Notes under the pieces: generated by a model | Seen by the model: only the letters and a program-made list of their open reading frames with translations | What the model was told of the DNA's origin: nothing | Databases searched by the model: none | In this document: positions 1 through 5,132 of the stretch, in pieces | Position numbering within the stretch: the stretch's first letter is position 1 | Layout: every line of letters starts with the position of its first letter | Origin: CAZNUM01 sp964539305 | GTDB lineage: Bacteria > Fidelibacterota > Marinisomatia > Marinisomatales > TCS55 | Assembly (NCBI GenBank): GCA_964539305.1 | Contig: CAZIIM010000046.1 | Location: forward strand, 1-5,132 | Direction of reading: 5' to 3' | Length of the DNA stretch: 5,132 nt | Position numbers and translations under genes: made by a program

Positions 1-68
1 GCCCACCAGGGTCGCCCCCGATAGCCGAACAGTCCCAACCCCCAGAAAGCGTGGCTGAACGTGTCCAT
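1..68 (-). CDS. Partial 5' end of a probable DUF457/YdjM-like membrane protein ('metal-dependent hydrolase')
   Basis: Reading leftward from the ATG at 68-66, 22 complete codons are visible before the window edge. They begin MDTFSHAFWGLGLFGYRG and continue with R-P-W-W. An N-terminal M-D-x-F-S-H-A followed by a hydrophobic, Gly-rich stretch is, from memory, typical of small multi-pass inner-membrane proteins annotated as DUF457/YdjM 'metal-dependent hydrolases', in which the early Asp and His are conserved. The frame is closed upstream by a TAA at 116-114. GAGAAG (83-78) lies 9 bases before the ATG as a moderate ribosome binding site, which supports this start. The gene is transcribed away from the exporter gene. 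With only about 3 kDa visible, the family call rests on one short motif and the true function is unknown. Confidence 0.5.
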   Translation of the reverse strand, partial: MDTFSHAFWGLGLFGYRGRPWW

Positions 69-87
69 CAAGCGGTTCTTCTCGTTG

Positions 88-118
88 AGAGGGTGAAGCC
101 CCTCTTTATTATTTTATT
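88..118 (+). terminator. Weak candidate hairpin with T-rich tail
   Basis: AGAGGG (88-93) pairs with CCCTCT (100-105) around a 6-base loop. It is followed on the plus strand by an interrupted T-rich run at 105-118 (TTTATTATTTTATT). That is the shape of a short rho-independent terminator reading rightward. However, the only gene to its left runs the other way, so it would stop antisense transcripts only. Read on the minus strand it lies in the leader of the left-edge gene, 19 bases before that ATG, and could be a structured 5' leader instead. The stem is short and the T run is broken. Confidence 0.25.
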
Positions 119-307
119 CGTTGTTGACACGGGAAGATTAAAGGGTCAGTTGTATAAAACCGGTGAAATAGGTCGCAGATATTAGCCGGACCGGGTTTGC
201 AAAGCAAGGTCGGAACATTTTCGTTTAATTCCTTGAAAAATTCCCGAATTCGCAGGATTTTCTGCCAGCGATTATTTTTTTCCATTCCAGATACGACCCA
301 TAACCTC

Positions 308-361
308 AAGGAGAAGGGATCTGCACCCATGACAACACTGTTCTCGGTCTTCAGTCGTTAA
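308..361 (+). promoter_or_regulatory. Strong ribosome binding site with possible 10-codon leader ORF before the exporter
   Basis: AAGGAGAAGGG (308-318) is the best Shine-Dalgarno-like sequence in the window. The first ATG after it is at 329, 10 bases past GAAGGG. That ATG opens a 10-codon frame, MTTLFSVFSR, ending in TAA at 359-361. The exporter ATG follows at 366, only 4 bases later, with no ribosome binding site of its own. The arrangement fits translational coupling through a short leader peptide. Alternatively, ribosomes could start at 366 without help, or one indel could have split the leader codons from the exporter frame. The frame of the exporter itself is closed upstream by TGA at 330-332. 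Confidence 0.35.
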
Positions 362-365
362 GTAC

Positions 366-2651
366 ATGAAATTGAACTCCCGGCTGATCCTGTTCATTTT
401 AAAACACCGCCTGTTGGTGACGGCTTTCATTTTAGGTCTAACAGTCTTTTTCGGGTGGAAGGCCAGCCGTGTTCAGTTTGACAATACGATAGAAACCTAT
501 TTCCTGCCTCACGATATTCAGGATTACCGCCAGTTCCTGGACCGCTTTGGATCCGATGAATTGGTTGTGGTGGCCTTCAGCGGGGCAACCGATGTTTTTA
601 ATAACCCCGATTTGGATCTGATTGACCGTCTGACCCAAAGGATGGAAGATCTTCCCCATGTTCACCGTTTATTAAGTTTGATCAACGCTCAAATTGTTTA
701 CGGCGATTCAGAATCCGTTAATTTTGACCCGCTGATCGAAGCTTTGCCCTTATCAGAGGAGGAAATAGCCACGGCCCGCCACCGGGCTCTGGAGGATTCT
801 TTTATCCCGGGAACCGTTCTTTCCCGCGACGGGCGCCATACCGCCATCGTGCTGGAGGTGGATCACATTACCGGTGAATTTGATTATAAGGTGGAGTTGT
901 TGAATCAGGTGAAAGCCATCCTGGAGGAGGAAAGTCAGGGGATGGAGAAAACCTTTTATCTTGGGGGCGGCCCGGTCCTGGATGAAGCAATCTTCCGTTA
1001 TAACCAGGAAGACCAGGGGCGCTATATTCCCATCATGATCCTGATAATGATGGGAATCATGTTCCTCATGTTCCGTCGTTTCACTACCGTTCTGCTCCCC
1101 ATGGTGGTGGTCCTGATCAGTATCATCTGGACCTATGGCTTTCTGGTGCTGATGGGTTACAAGATAAATATCATATCTACCATTATCACGCCCCTGCTCA
1201 TGGCGGTTTCAGTGGCAGATTCAATCCATATTGTGGCTGATTATCTCCAGGAACATGGCCGGCACCGGGAAGCCCGTCGCCGGGATTGCATTACGGCTAC
1301 TTTTAAACATCTGATTACGCCCGTATCCATGACCAGCATTACAACCATCATCGGCCTCCTGTCCCTGGTGAGCGCTGCCCTCGTTCCCGTACGGCAATTT
1401 GGACTCGTGGCTGCTTTCGGTGTATTGGCGGCGTACCTGGTAACCCTGTTTTTCCTGCCGGTCCTGCTGACATTGCTGCCAGCGCCCAAGGAAACTCATA
1501 AACAGGTTATCCGCGCCGGATTCACCACCCGCTTGCTGACAACACTGGGGCACTGGAACCCCCGGCGGGCAACGATCATTCTCGTTCTCTGCGGCCTATT
1601 GTTTATTCCCGCAATGAAATGGGTCTTGCAGGTACCGGTGGGTACCAATTCTCTGGATTATTTTAAACCCGGTGACCCGGTCCGGAATCAAACCCAATGG
1701 ATCGACAGTAATCTGGGAGGCAGCGTTTCCCTGGAATTCATGGTCGATGGAGGGGAACCGGATGCCCTGAAGAATCCCGATCTGCTCCGCAGGATGGATC
1801 GTTTCCAACATTATTTAACCGATATACCAGGTATTACGGGAATTTTCTCTCTTGTGGACTTGGTAAAATCACTCAACCAGGCGTTTTTTGAGGGTGATTC
1901 ATCGGCCTATCAAATCCCGGAAACGAAAACAGGCGTTTCTCAGGAATTACTTCTGGTTCGGGGCAGCGATGAATTAACCAGTCTGGTGACGGATGATTTT
2001 TCCATGGCCCGGATTTCCGCCCGTGTTGCCATGAATCAGTCTCAGACTTTATCGGAAAAATTGCCAGAAATCGAACAAAAACTGAATGAAATCTTCGGAC
2101 GGGAGGCCCTGGTTCAGCCTACCGGTATTGTCTATTTAATGCACCGGATGGAGAACTATCTGCTCACCACCCAGTTACGCAGTTTTGGTATTGCCTTTAC
2201 CGTGATTCTCCTGTGCATGATTTTACTGTTGCGGTCCGTCAGGTTGGGTCTACTGGCCATTATTCCCAATTTCCTTCCCATTCTGTTTACCATGGCTCTC
2301 ATGCCGTTTTTCGATATTGCTCTGGATGTGGGAACGGTGATGATCGCCGGAGTCGCTTTAGGATTGGTGGTGGATGATTCCATCCATTTCCTGAGCCGGT
2401 TGAAGTTGGAATTGCAGGCCAGCCATACCACCGGGCAGGCCATTGAGGTCGCCATGCTGGGAACCGGACGCCCCCTTCTGTTCACCAGTGTGATCCTTTC
2501 CTTCGGATTTGCGGTGCTCACACTGGCCAGTTTTAATCCCGTAATCCATTTTGGTGTCCTCTCCAGTATCGTGATTTTCCTGGCTCTGGTTTTTGATTTG
2601 GTAGTATTACCAACAATCATCGGTTTCTTGAAACCAAAGCAACTTCTTTAA
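366..2651 (+). CDS. RND superfamily exporter, MMPL type (COG1033-like)
   Basis: This is an inner-membrane transporter of 761 residues, a normal length for the 'predicted exporter of the RND superfamily' group, which uses the proton gradient to move lipids or other hydrophobic compounds. Two similar halves are visible. Half one has TM1 (about 15-33), a large periplasmic loop (34-218) and a block of five membrane segments (about 219-371). Half two has TM7 (about 402-420), a second loop (421-604) and another block (about 605-752). Each half carries the family's TM4-type motif: VSVADSIHI at 281-289 and GLVVDDSIHF at 666-675. Their Asp residues are the expected proton-relay sites. The ATG at 366 directly precedes a typical basic/hydrophobic N-terminus (FILKHRLLV) and is the only usable start after the upstream TGA. 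The protein appears intact. No membrane-fusion or outer-membrane partner is visible, so it may act alone, and its substrate is unknown. It is convergent with the receptor gene, 22 bases away. The family call is secure; the cargo is not. Confidence 0.93.
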   Translation: MKLNSRLILFILKHRLLVTAFILGLTVFFGWKASRVQFDNTIETYFLPHDIQDYRQFLDRFGSDELVVVAFSGATDVFNNPDLDLIDRLTQRMEDLPHVHRLLSLINAQIVYGDSESVNFDPLIEALPLSEEEIATARHRALEDSFIPGTVLSRDGRHTAIVLEVDHITGEFDYKVELLNQVKAILEEESQGMEKTFYLGGGPVLDEAIFRYNQEDQGRYIPIMILIMMGIMFLMFRRFTTVLLPMVVVLISIIWTYGFLVLMGYKINIISTIITPLLMAVSVADSIHIVADYLQEHGRHREARRRDCITATFKHLITPVSMTSITTIIGLLSLVSAALVPVRQFGLVAAFGVLAAYLVTLFFLPVLLTLLPAPKETHKQVIRAGFTTRLLTTLGHWNPRRATIILVLCGLLFIPAMKWVLQVPVGTNSLDYFKPGDPVRNQTQWIDSNLGGSVSLEFMVDGGEPDALKNPDLLRRMDRFQHYLTDIPGITGIFSLVDLVKSLNQAFFEGDSSAYQIPETKTGVSQELLLVRGSDELTSLVTDDFSMARISARVAMNQSQTLSEKLPEIEQKLNEIFGREALVQPTGIVYLMHRMENYLLTTQLRSFGIAFTVILLCMILLLRSVRLGLLAIIPNFLPILFTMALMPFFDIALDVGTVMIAGVALGLVVDDSIHFLSRLKLELQASHTTGQAIEVAMLGTGRPLLFTSVILSFGFAVLTLASFNPVIHFGVLSSIVIFLALVFDLVVLPTIIGFLKPKQLL

Positions 2652-2673
2652 TCTGTACCCTGTGGATCGCTGC

Positions 2674-4881
2674 TTAGTGGAGGAATTGCATTTTATTCAG
2701 CTTGAACTCCAGGGCAATATTTACTACTATACCGTCCAGTGGAGCCCATAATGGTTGAAAAGTGGGATTATTCAACGGGGGCAGAACAACGTCTTGAAAC
2801 TTCGATTGTCTGACATCCAATGTATTTTCCACGTTAATAATCAGGTCAAAGACGGAGAAAGATTTCTGAAACATAAATCCCACTGTCCAGTAAGCTCGTG
2901 TTTTAGTCTGATCAGGGAGTCGTTGTTGACCGGTGTAAAAAAATTCCCAACCTGTGCGCCATTGTTCCTCTTCTTCATAGGTCAGCGTAATATTCAGCTT
3001 TTGCCGGGGAGTCAAAGGCAACTCTGAGTGATCAGAGTCGTACTTAGCTTTCGTTCGGGTAAAACTGTAATCCACAAATAGCCCAAGTTCATCGAGAGTC
3101 AGGTCAAGGTTCGTGTCAAACCCGTTGGAGAGTAAAGGTTTGTCGGCATTAATATAAGTGAGGCCTGACAAATTGGAATTTTTCTGAGATACCGCAAGGG
3201 GATGGAAAACAGTAGTGGAATAGAAAGCCTGGTTAAGATTAACACTGACAGCGTTGAATAAAATTCCATGATAATTGATGTCGATGGAGCCGCTACGGGA
3301 TAATTCCGGTTTCACATCGCTTCCTAATACCGGTAAATTGATTAATGGATTATCTTCCTCCATATCCTGTGGAATGGTCGGGATCATATAACCCGTTCCA
3401 CTGCCCAGGCGCAGGGAAAGGTTGGATGATAGCTTGGTGAGAAAAGAGAGACGGGGAAGAATCATAGTGTCGTAACGATTGTGAGTATCAATGCGCAGCC
3501 CAGATTGTAAAATGTTACGTGGAGTGATTTTCCAATCATCCTGGGCGAAGACACCGATTGTTTGAGAATTGGTTTGAAATTGGGTATGGGTCGTACGGGA
3601 TTTCTGCAGTAGATCATCCAGGAATATATTGAAGCCCACCACCGTACTATGGTGTTTCATTTTGAAAAGAAAAGTGGTTTCAAGGTAGTTAGAAATCTGG
3701 TTCCCCAACTGATTGAAGGAAGGACCTATCCGCTCCCGGTAGAAATAGTTTACACTGCCCCTGATAGTCAGCAGGGTACCATTATTATTTCGCCGGTTTA
3801 AGTTGAAATAACCTGTTATCCGTCGGGTTTTATTCCGTTCATAATAAACGTGCAGGGAATCAGGGCGATGTTGAAGTACTCGCAGATCGCCACCCTCGCG
3901 ATTATCCATGGAAGTGGTCAGACTGGCCATGAATGTGCCTCGCTGATAGTTGTGGTAAAATTTAGGATTTAACGTTATTTGTTCAAAATCGGGTAGATCG
4001 GTGAAACCATCGCCATCCACATCGGTAGCTCTTTGACTGCTTCCACTTGCCAATACGGTAATACCGTTCTGCCCACTTAACCGGGAGTAATAAGTATTAA
4101 GATCAAATCCCCCTTTGTGTGTAAGGTTAACCAGTCCAATCCATTCAGGAACTTTTTGTGGTGTTTTAGAAACTAAGTTTACGATTCCGGCGATGGCATC
4201 GCTGCCGTAAAGGGCCGAAGCAGACCCCTTAATAACTTCTACCTGAGCGAGGTCCAGAGGCGGAATTTCCAGAATACTTAGAGCTGCTGAATAGCCACCA
4301 TACACTGGGAAGCCGTCTTTAAGCAGTTGGGTATAACGACCGGGTAATCCCTGGATTCGAAAACTGACATTACCAGAAATCGCTGAAGTCTGCTGTATTT
4401 GAATACCGCTGGTTTCCCCTAACAGTTTAGATATATTACCGGGTCGGATGGCTATTTCTTCATTGACTTCTTCTTGCCCCAGTACTTCTACTCGAACGGG
4501 TGAATCTTCAACATGATTATTCGTGCGGGTGGTGGTTACCGTAATTCCTTTCATCTCAATTGTTACAGGAACTAACAAAATCGTTTTTAAAGCCTCTTTA
4601 TTAGTAGAAGGAAAAGAAAGGGGAAAAGAGACTGCTTTATATCCAATATAACTGACGAACACTGAATAGGTGCCGTTGGGAATATGGGATAACAAGATAA
4701 GCCCCGTGGAATCTGTACTTCCCCCGATTTGTGAAGGTTTTAAGACTACATTGGCTCCAATAAGAGGCAAATGCGAATCGTTATCAAGGACTAAACCCTG
4801 GAATGAATTCTGGGCCAATAACCATTGAAGGAACGTAATGATCAACAATAAGAGCTTAGAACTATGTTTGAGGATTTGCAT
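2674..4881 (-). CDS. TonB-dependent outer-membrane receptor with N-terminal carboxypeptidase-regulatory-like domain
   Basis: This is a complete 735-residue receptor that would import a ligand across the outer membrane using TonB/ExbBD energy. In order it shows a signal peptide (about 1-23: Lys-containing start, LLLLIITFLQWLLA core). A carboxypeptidase-regulatory-like beta-sandwich follows (about 26-108: GLVLDNDSHLPLIGANVVL, then STDSTG and NGTYSVFVSYIGYK). A TonB-box-like ITVTTTR lies at 113-119 and the plug domain at about 120-240, ending in the classic VEVIKGSASALYGSDAIAGI. A 22-strand-type beta barrel fills about 245-735. A D-x-D-x-D-G loop (DVDGDGFTDLP, 287-297) could bind calcium. The last barrel strand ends at LEFKL, followed by a short tail, so the usual terminal aromatic is not the final residue. 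The ATG has no Shine-Dalgarno, common in Bacteroidota-type genomes; the signal peptide starting right at Met1 fixes the start. It is divergent from an ArsR gene, 172 bases away. Ligand unknown: siderophore, haem, cobalamin or metal chelate are all possible. Confidence 0.95.
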   Translation of the reverse strand: MQILKHSSKLLLLIITFLQWLLAQNSFQGLVLDNDSHLPLIGANVVLKPSQIGGSTDSTGLILLSHIPNGTYSVFVSYIGYKAVSFPLSFPSTNKEALKTILLVPVTIEMKGITVTTTRTNNHVEDSPVRVEVLGQEEVNEEIAIRPGNISKLLGETSGIQIQQTSAISGNVSFRIQGLPGRYTQLLKDGFPVYGGYSAALSILEIPPLDLAQVEVIKGSASALYGSDAIAGIVNLVSKTPQKVPEWIGLVNLTHKGGFDLNTYYSRLSGQNGITVLASGSSQRATDVDGDGFTDLPDFEQITLNPKFYHNYQRGTFMASLTTSMDNREGGDLRVLQHRPDSLHVYYERNKTRRITGYFNLNRRNNNGTLLTIRGSVNYFYRERIGPSFNQLGNQISNYLETTFLFKMKHHSTVVGFNIFLDDLLQKSRTTHTQFQTNSQTIGVFAQDDWKITPRNILQSGLRIDTHNRYDTMILPRLSFLTKLSSNLSLRLGSGTGYMIPTIPQDMEEDNPLINLPVLGSDVKPELSRSGSIDINYHGILFNAVSVNLNQAFYSTTVFHPLAVSQKNSNLSGLTYINADKPLLSNGFDTNLDLTLDELGLFVDYSFTRTKAKYDSDHSELPLTPRQKLNITLTYEEEEQWRTGWEFFYTGQQRLPDQTKTRAYWTVGFMFQKSFSVFDLIINVENTLDVRQSKFQDVVLPPLNNPTFQPLWAPLDGIVVNIALEFKLNKMQFLH

Positions 4882-4993
4882 GATTGGTTGGTCTGTGGTT
4901 TAAGTGAAGATTAAAACACTCCGGCGCTGGATGTGCTGTTCATTATTAACAGGTATATGATAAATTACACTAACTTTAGTATTCATTAATCCA

Positions 4994-5020
4994 TTGACTT
5001 TAAAATTGTGTTTTTATATT
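4994..5020 (+). promoter_or_regulatory. Candidate sigma-70-type promoter for the arsR gene
   Basis: TTGACT (4994-4999) and TATATT (5015-5020) each match the -35 and -10 consensus at five of six positions. They are separated by 15 bases, slightly shorter than ideal. Transcription would begin near 5027, giving a leader of roughly 27 bases before the ATG at 5054. The -10 runs into the inverted repeat at 5018-5037, the expected geometry for a promoter repressed by its own product. If the host uses the Bacteroidota-type -33/-7 consensus instead, this assignment would be wrong. Confidence 0.45.
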
Positions 5021-5027
5021 TCGTCAA
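4999..5027 (-). promoter_or_regulatory. Weak candidate divergent promoter facing the receptor gene
   Basis: On the minus strand, TTGACG (5027-5022) is followed after exactly 17 bases by TTTAAA (5004-4999). The -35 is good and the spacing ideal, but the -10 is poor (four of six). Its -35 lies wholly within the inverted repeat, and its -10 touches the -35 of the opposite promoter. It would give the receptor mRNA a leader of over 100 bases. AT-rich sequence nearer the receptor (4940-4990) could hold the real promoter. Confidence 0.2.
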
Positions 5028-5037
5028 ATGACGAAAT
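5018..5037. promoter_or_regulatory. Perfect 9-2-9 inverted repeat, probable ArsR-type operator
   Basis: ATTTCGTCA (5018-5026) and TGACGAAAT (5029-5037) are perfect reverse complements separated by AA. Symmetric dyads of this size, close to or overlapping the -10 and start site, are the usual binding sites of dimeric ArsR/SmtB repressors. The arsR ATG begins 16 bases downstream. As RNA it could form a 9-bp stem, but a 2-base loop cannot close without opening an inner pair and no T run follows, so it is better read as a protein-binding site than as a terminator. Confidence 0.7.
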
Positions 5038-5053
5038 GAATTTAATTTTAGTC

Positions 5054-5132
5054 ATGGAAAATGTGACACGGATCTTGAAAGCGTTATCCGATCCTCAACG
5101 TTTACGTATTATAAAAATGCTGGAGCTGCGGT
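5054..5132 (+). CDS. Partial 5' end of an ArsR/SmtB-family transcriptional regulator
   Basis: Twenty-six complete codons are visible before the right edge: MENVTRILKALSDPQRLRII then K-M-L-E-L-R. The pattern I-L-K-A-L-S-D-P-x-R-L-R-I-I-x-x-L is the hallmark of the first helices of the ArsR winged helix-turn-helix domain. These small dimeric repressors leave DNA when they bind metal or metalloid, or on thiol oxidation. The metal-site helix (often ELCVCDL in arsenic/cadmium sensors) would begin just past the edge, so the ligand class cannot be told. The ATG at 5054 is preferred over an in-frame ATG at 5036, because the upstream codons (NLILV) do not fit the family and that start lies inside the inverted repeat. 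No Shine-Dalgarno is visible. The gene is divergent from the TonB-dependent receptor and probably represses its own promoter through the dyad at 5018-5037. Confidence 0.88.
   Translation, partial: MENVTRILKALSDPQRLRIIKMLELR

Larger units (their letters stand above)
69..365. other. Divergent intergenic region between the left-edge gene and the exporter gene
   Basis: This stretch of 297 bases separates two genes pointing away from each other, so it should hold promoters for both. No convincing sigma-70 pair was found. TTGACA (124-129) and TATAAA (153-158) are both present on the plus strand but 23 bases apart, which is too far. TTTAAT (224-229) has no matching -35. A 6-bp hairpin sits at 88-105, and a strong purine-rich ribosome binding site at 308-318. 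A minus-strand ORF of 73 codons (330-109) and a plus-strand open stretch (167-361) overlap here. Neither encodes anything recognisable, so neither is called as a gene. Confidence 0.6.

Noticed and set aside
124..158. TTGACA and TATAAA on the plus strand as a promoter for the exporter
   Set aside because: The two hexamers are separated by 23 bases, outside the range sigma-70 tolerates, and the exporter start lies about 200 bases further on.
1221..2620. Long minus-strand open frames inside the exporter gene (for example 2620-2156 and 1553-1221)
   Set aside because: They lie wholly inside a well-supported gene on the opposite strand, and their translations are low-complexity Arg/Thr/Gln-rich with no family resemblance.
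2755..3027. Plus-strand 90-codon open frame inside the receptor gene
   Set aside because: It is antisense to the C-terminal barrel of the receptor, with no recognisable domain and no ribosome binding site context.
366..4881. Base-composition contrast between exporter and receptor as a sign of gene transfer
   Set aside because: Hand counts of single 60-base lines vary widely within each gene (exporter 22 to 36 G+C, receptor 18 to 33), so the overlap is too large to claim separate origins.
4969..4980. Short inverted repeat ACTAA-CT-TTAGT upstream of the receptor
   Set aside because: The five-base arms in AT-rich sequence are expected by chance and do not extend outward.
5036..5053. In-frame upstream ATG as the arsR start
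   Set aside because: It would begin inside the perfect inverted repeat and add NLILV, which does not match the family N-terminus; the ATG at 5054 gives a standard ArsR beginning.
1..5132. tRNA, rRNA, CRISPR array, insertion sequence ends or attachment sites
   Set aside because: No regularly spaced repeats, cloverleaf-like motifs, transposase-like frames or long direct repeats were seen on either strand.

Overview
The window most resembles a bacterium of the Bacteroidota / Fibrobacterota-Chlorobiota-Bacteroidota (FCB) superphylum or a relative such as Neomarinimicrobiota. The support is a TonB-dependent receptor with an N-terminal carboxypeptidase-regulatory-like domain, AT-rich start regions with no Shine-Dalgarno before the receptor and the ArsR gene, and a mixed, mid-GC base composition. 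This placement is an inference from gene style, not from a phylogenetic marker.

Layout from left to right. Positions 1-68 hold the first 22 codons of a minus-strand gene that runs off the left edge. It is probably a small membrane protein of the DUF457/YdjM 'metal-dependent hydrolase' type. Positions 69-365 are a divergent intergenic region with a small hairpin, a good ribosome binding site and a possible 10-codon leader ORF. Positions 366-2651 (+) encode a complete 761-residue RND/MMPL-type exporter with two symmetric halves. Only 22 bases later, and convergent to it, positions 4881-2674 (-) encode a complete 735-residue TonB-dependent outer-membrane receptor. Positions 4882-5053 are a divergent regulatory region. 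Positions 5054-5132 (+) are the start of an ArsR-family regulator cut by the right edge.

The most informative part is the region between the receptor and arsR. It holds a perfect 9-2-9 inverted repeat at 5018-5037. This lies over the -10 of a plausible arsR promoter and over the -35 of a weaker possible promoter facing the receptor gene. The simplest reading is an ArsR-type metal or redox sensor that represses itself and possibly also the receptor. The ligand cannot be read, because the sensing part of the ArsR protein lies outside the window. The exporter has no visible regulatory link to the receptor; a shared pathway (import through the receptor, export or envelope transport by the RND protein) is possible but unproven.

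No tRNA, rRNA, CRISPR array, insertion sequence or attachment site was seen. Nothing here demonstrates a new biological system. The shared operator and the leader ORF before the exporter are the points most worth checking.
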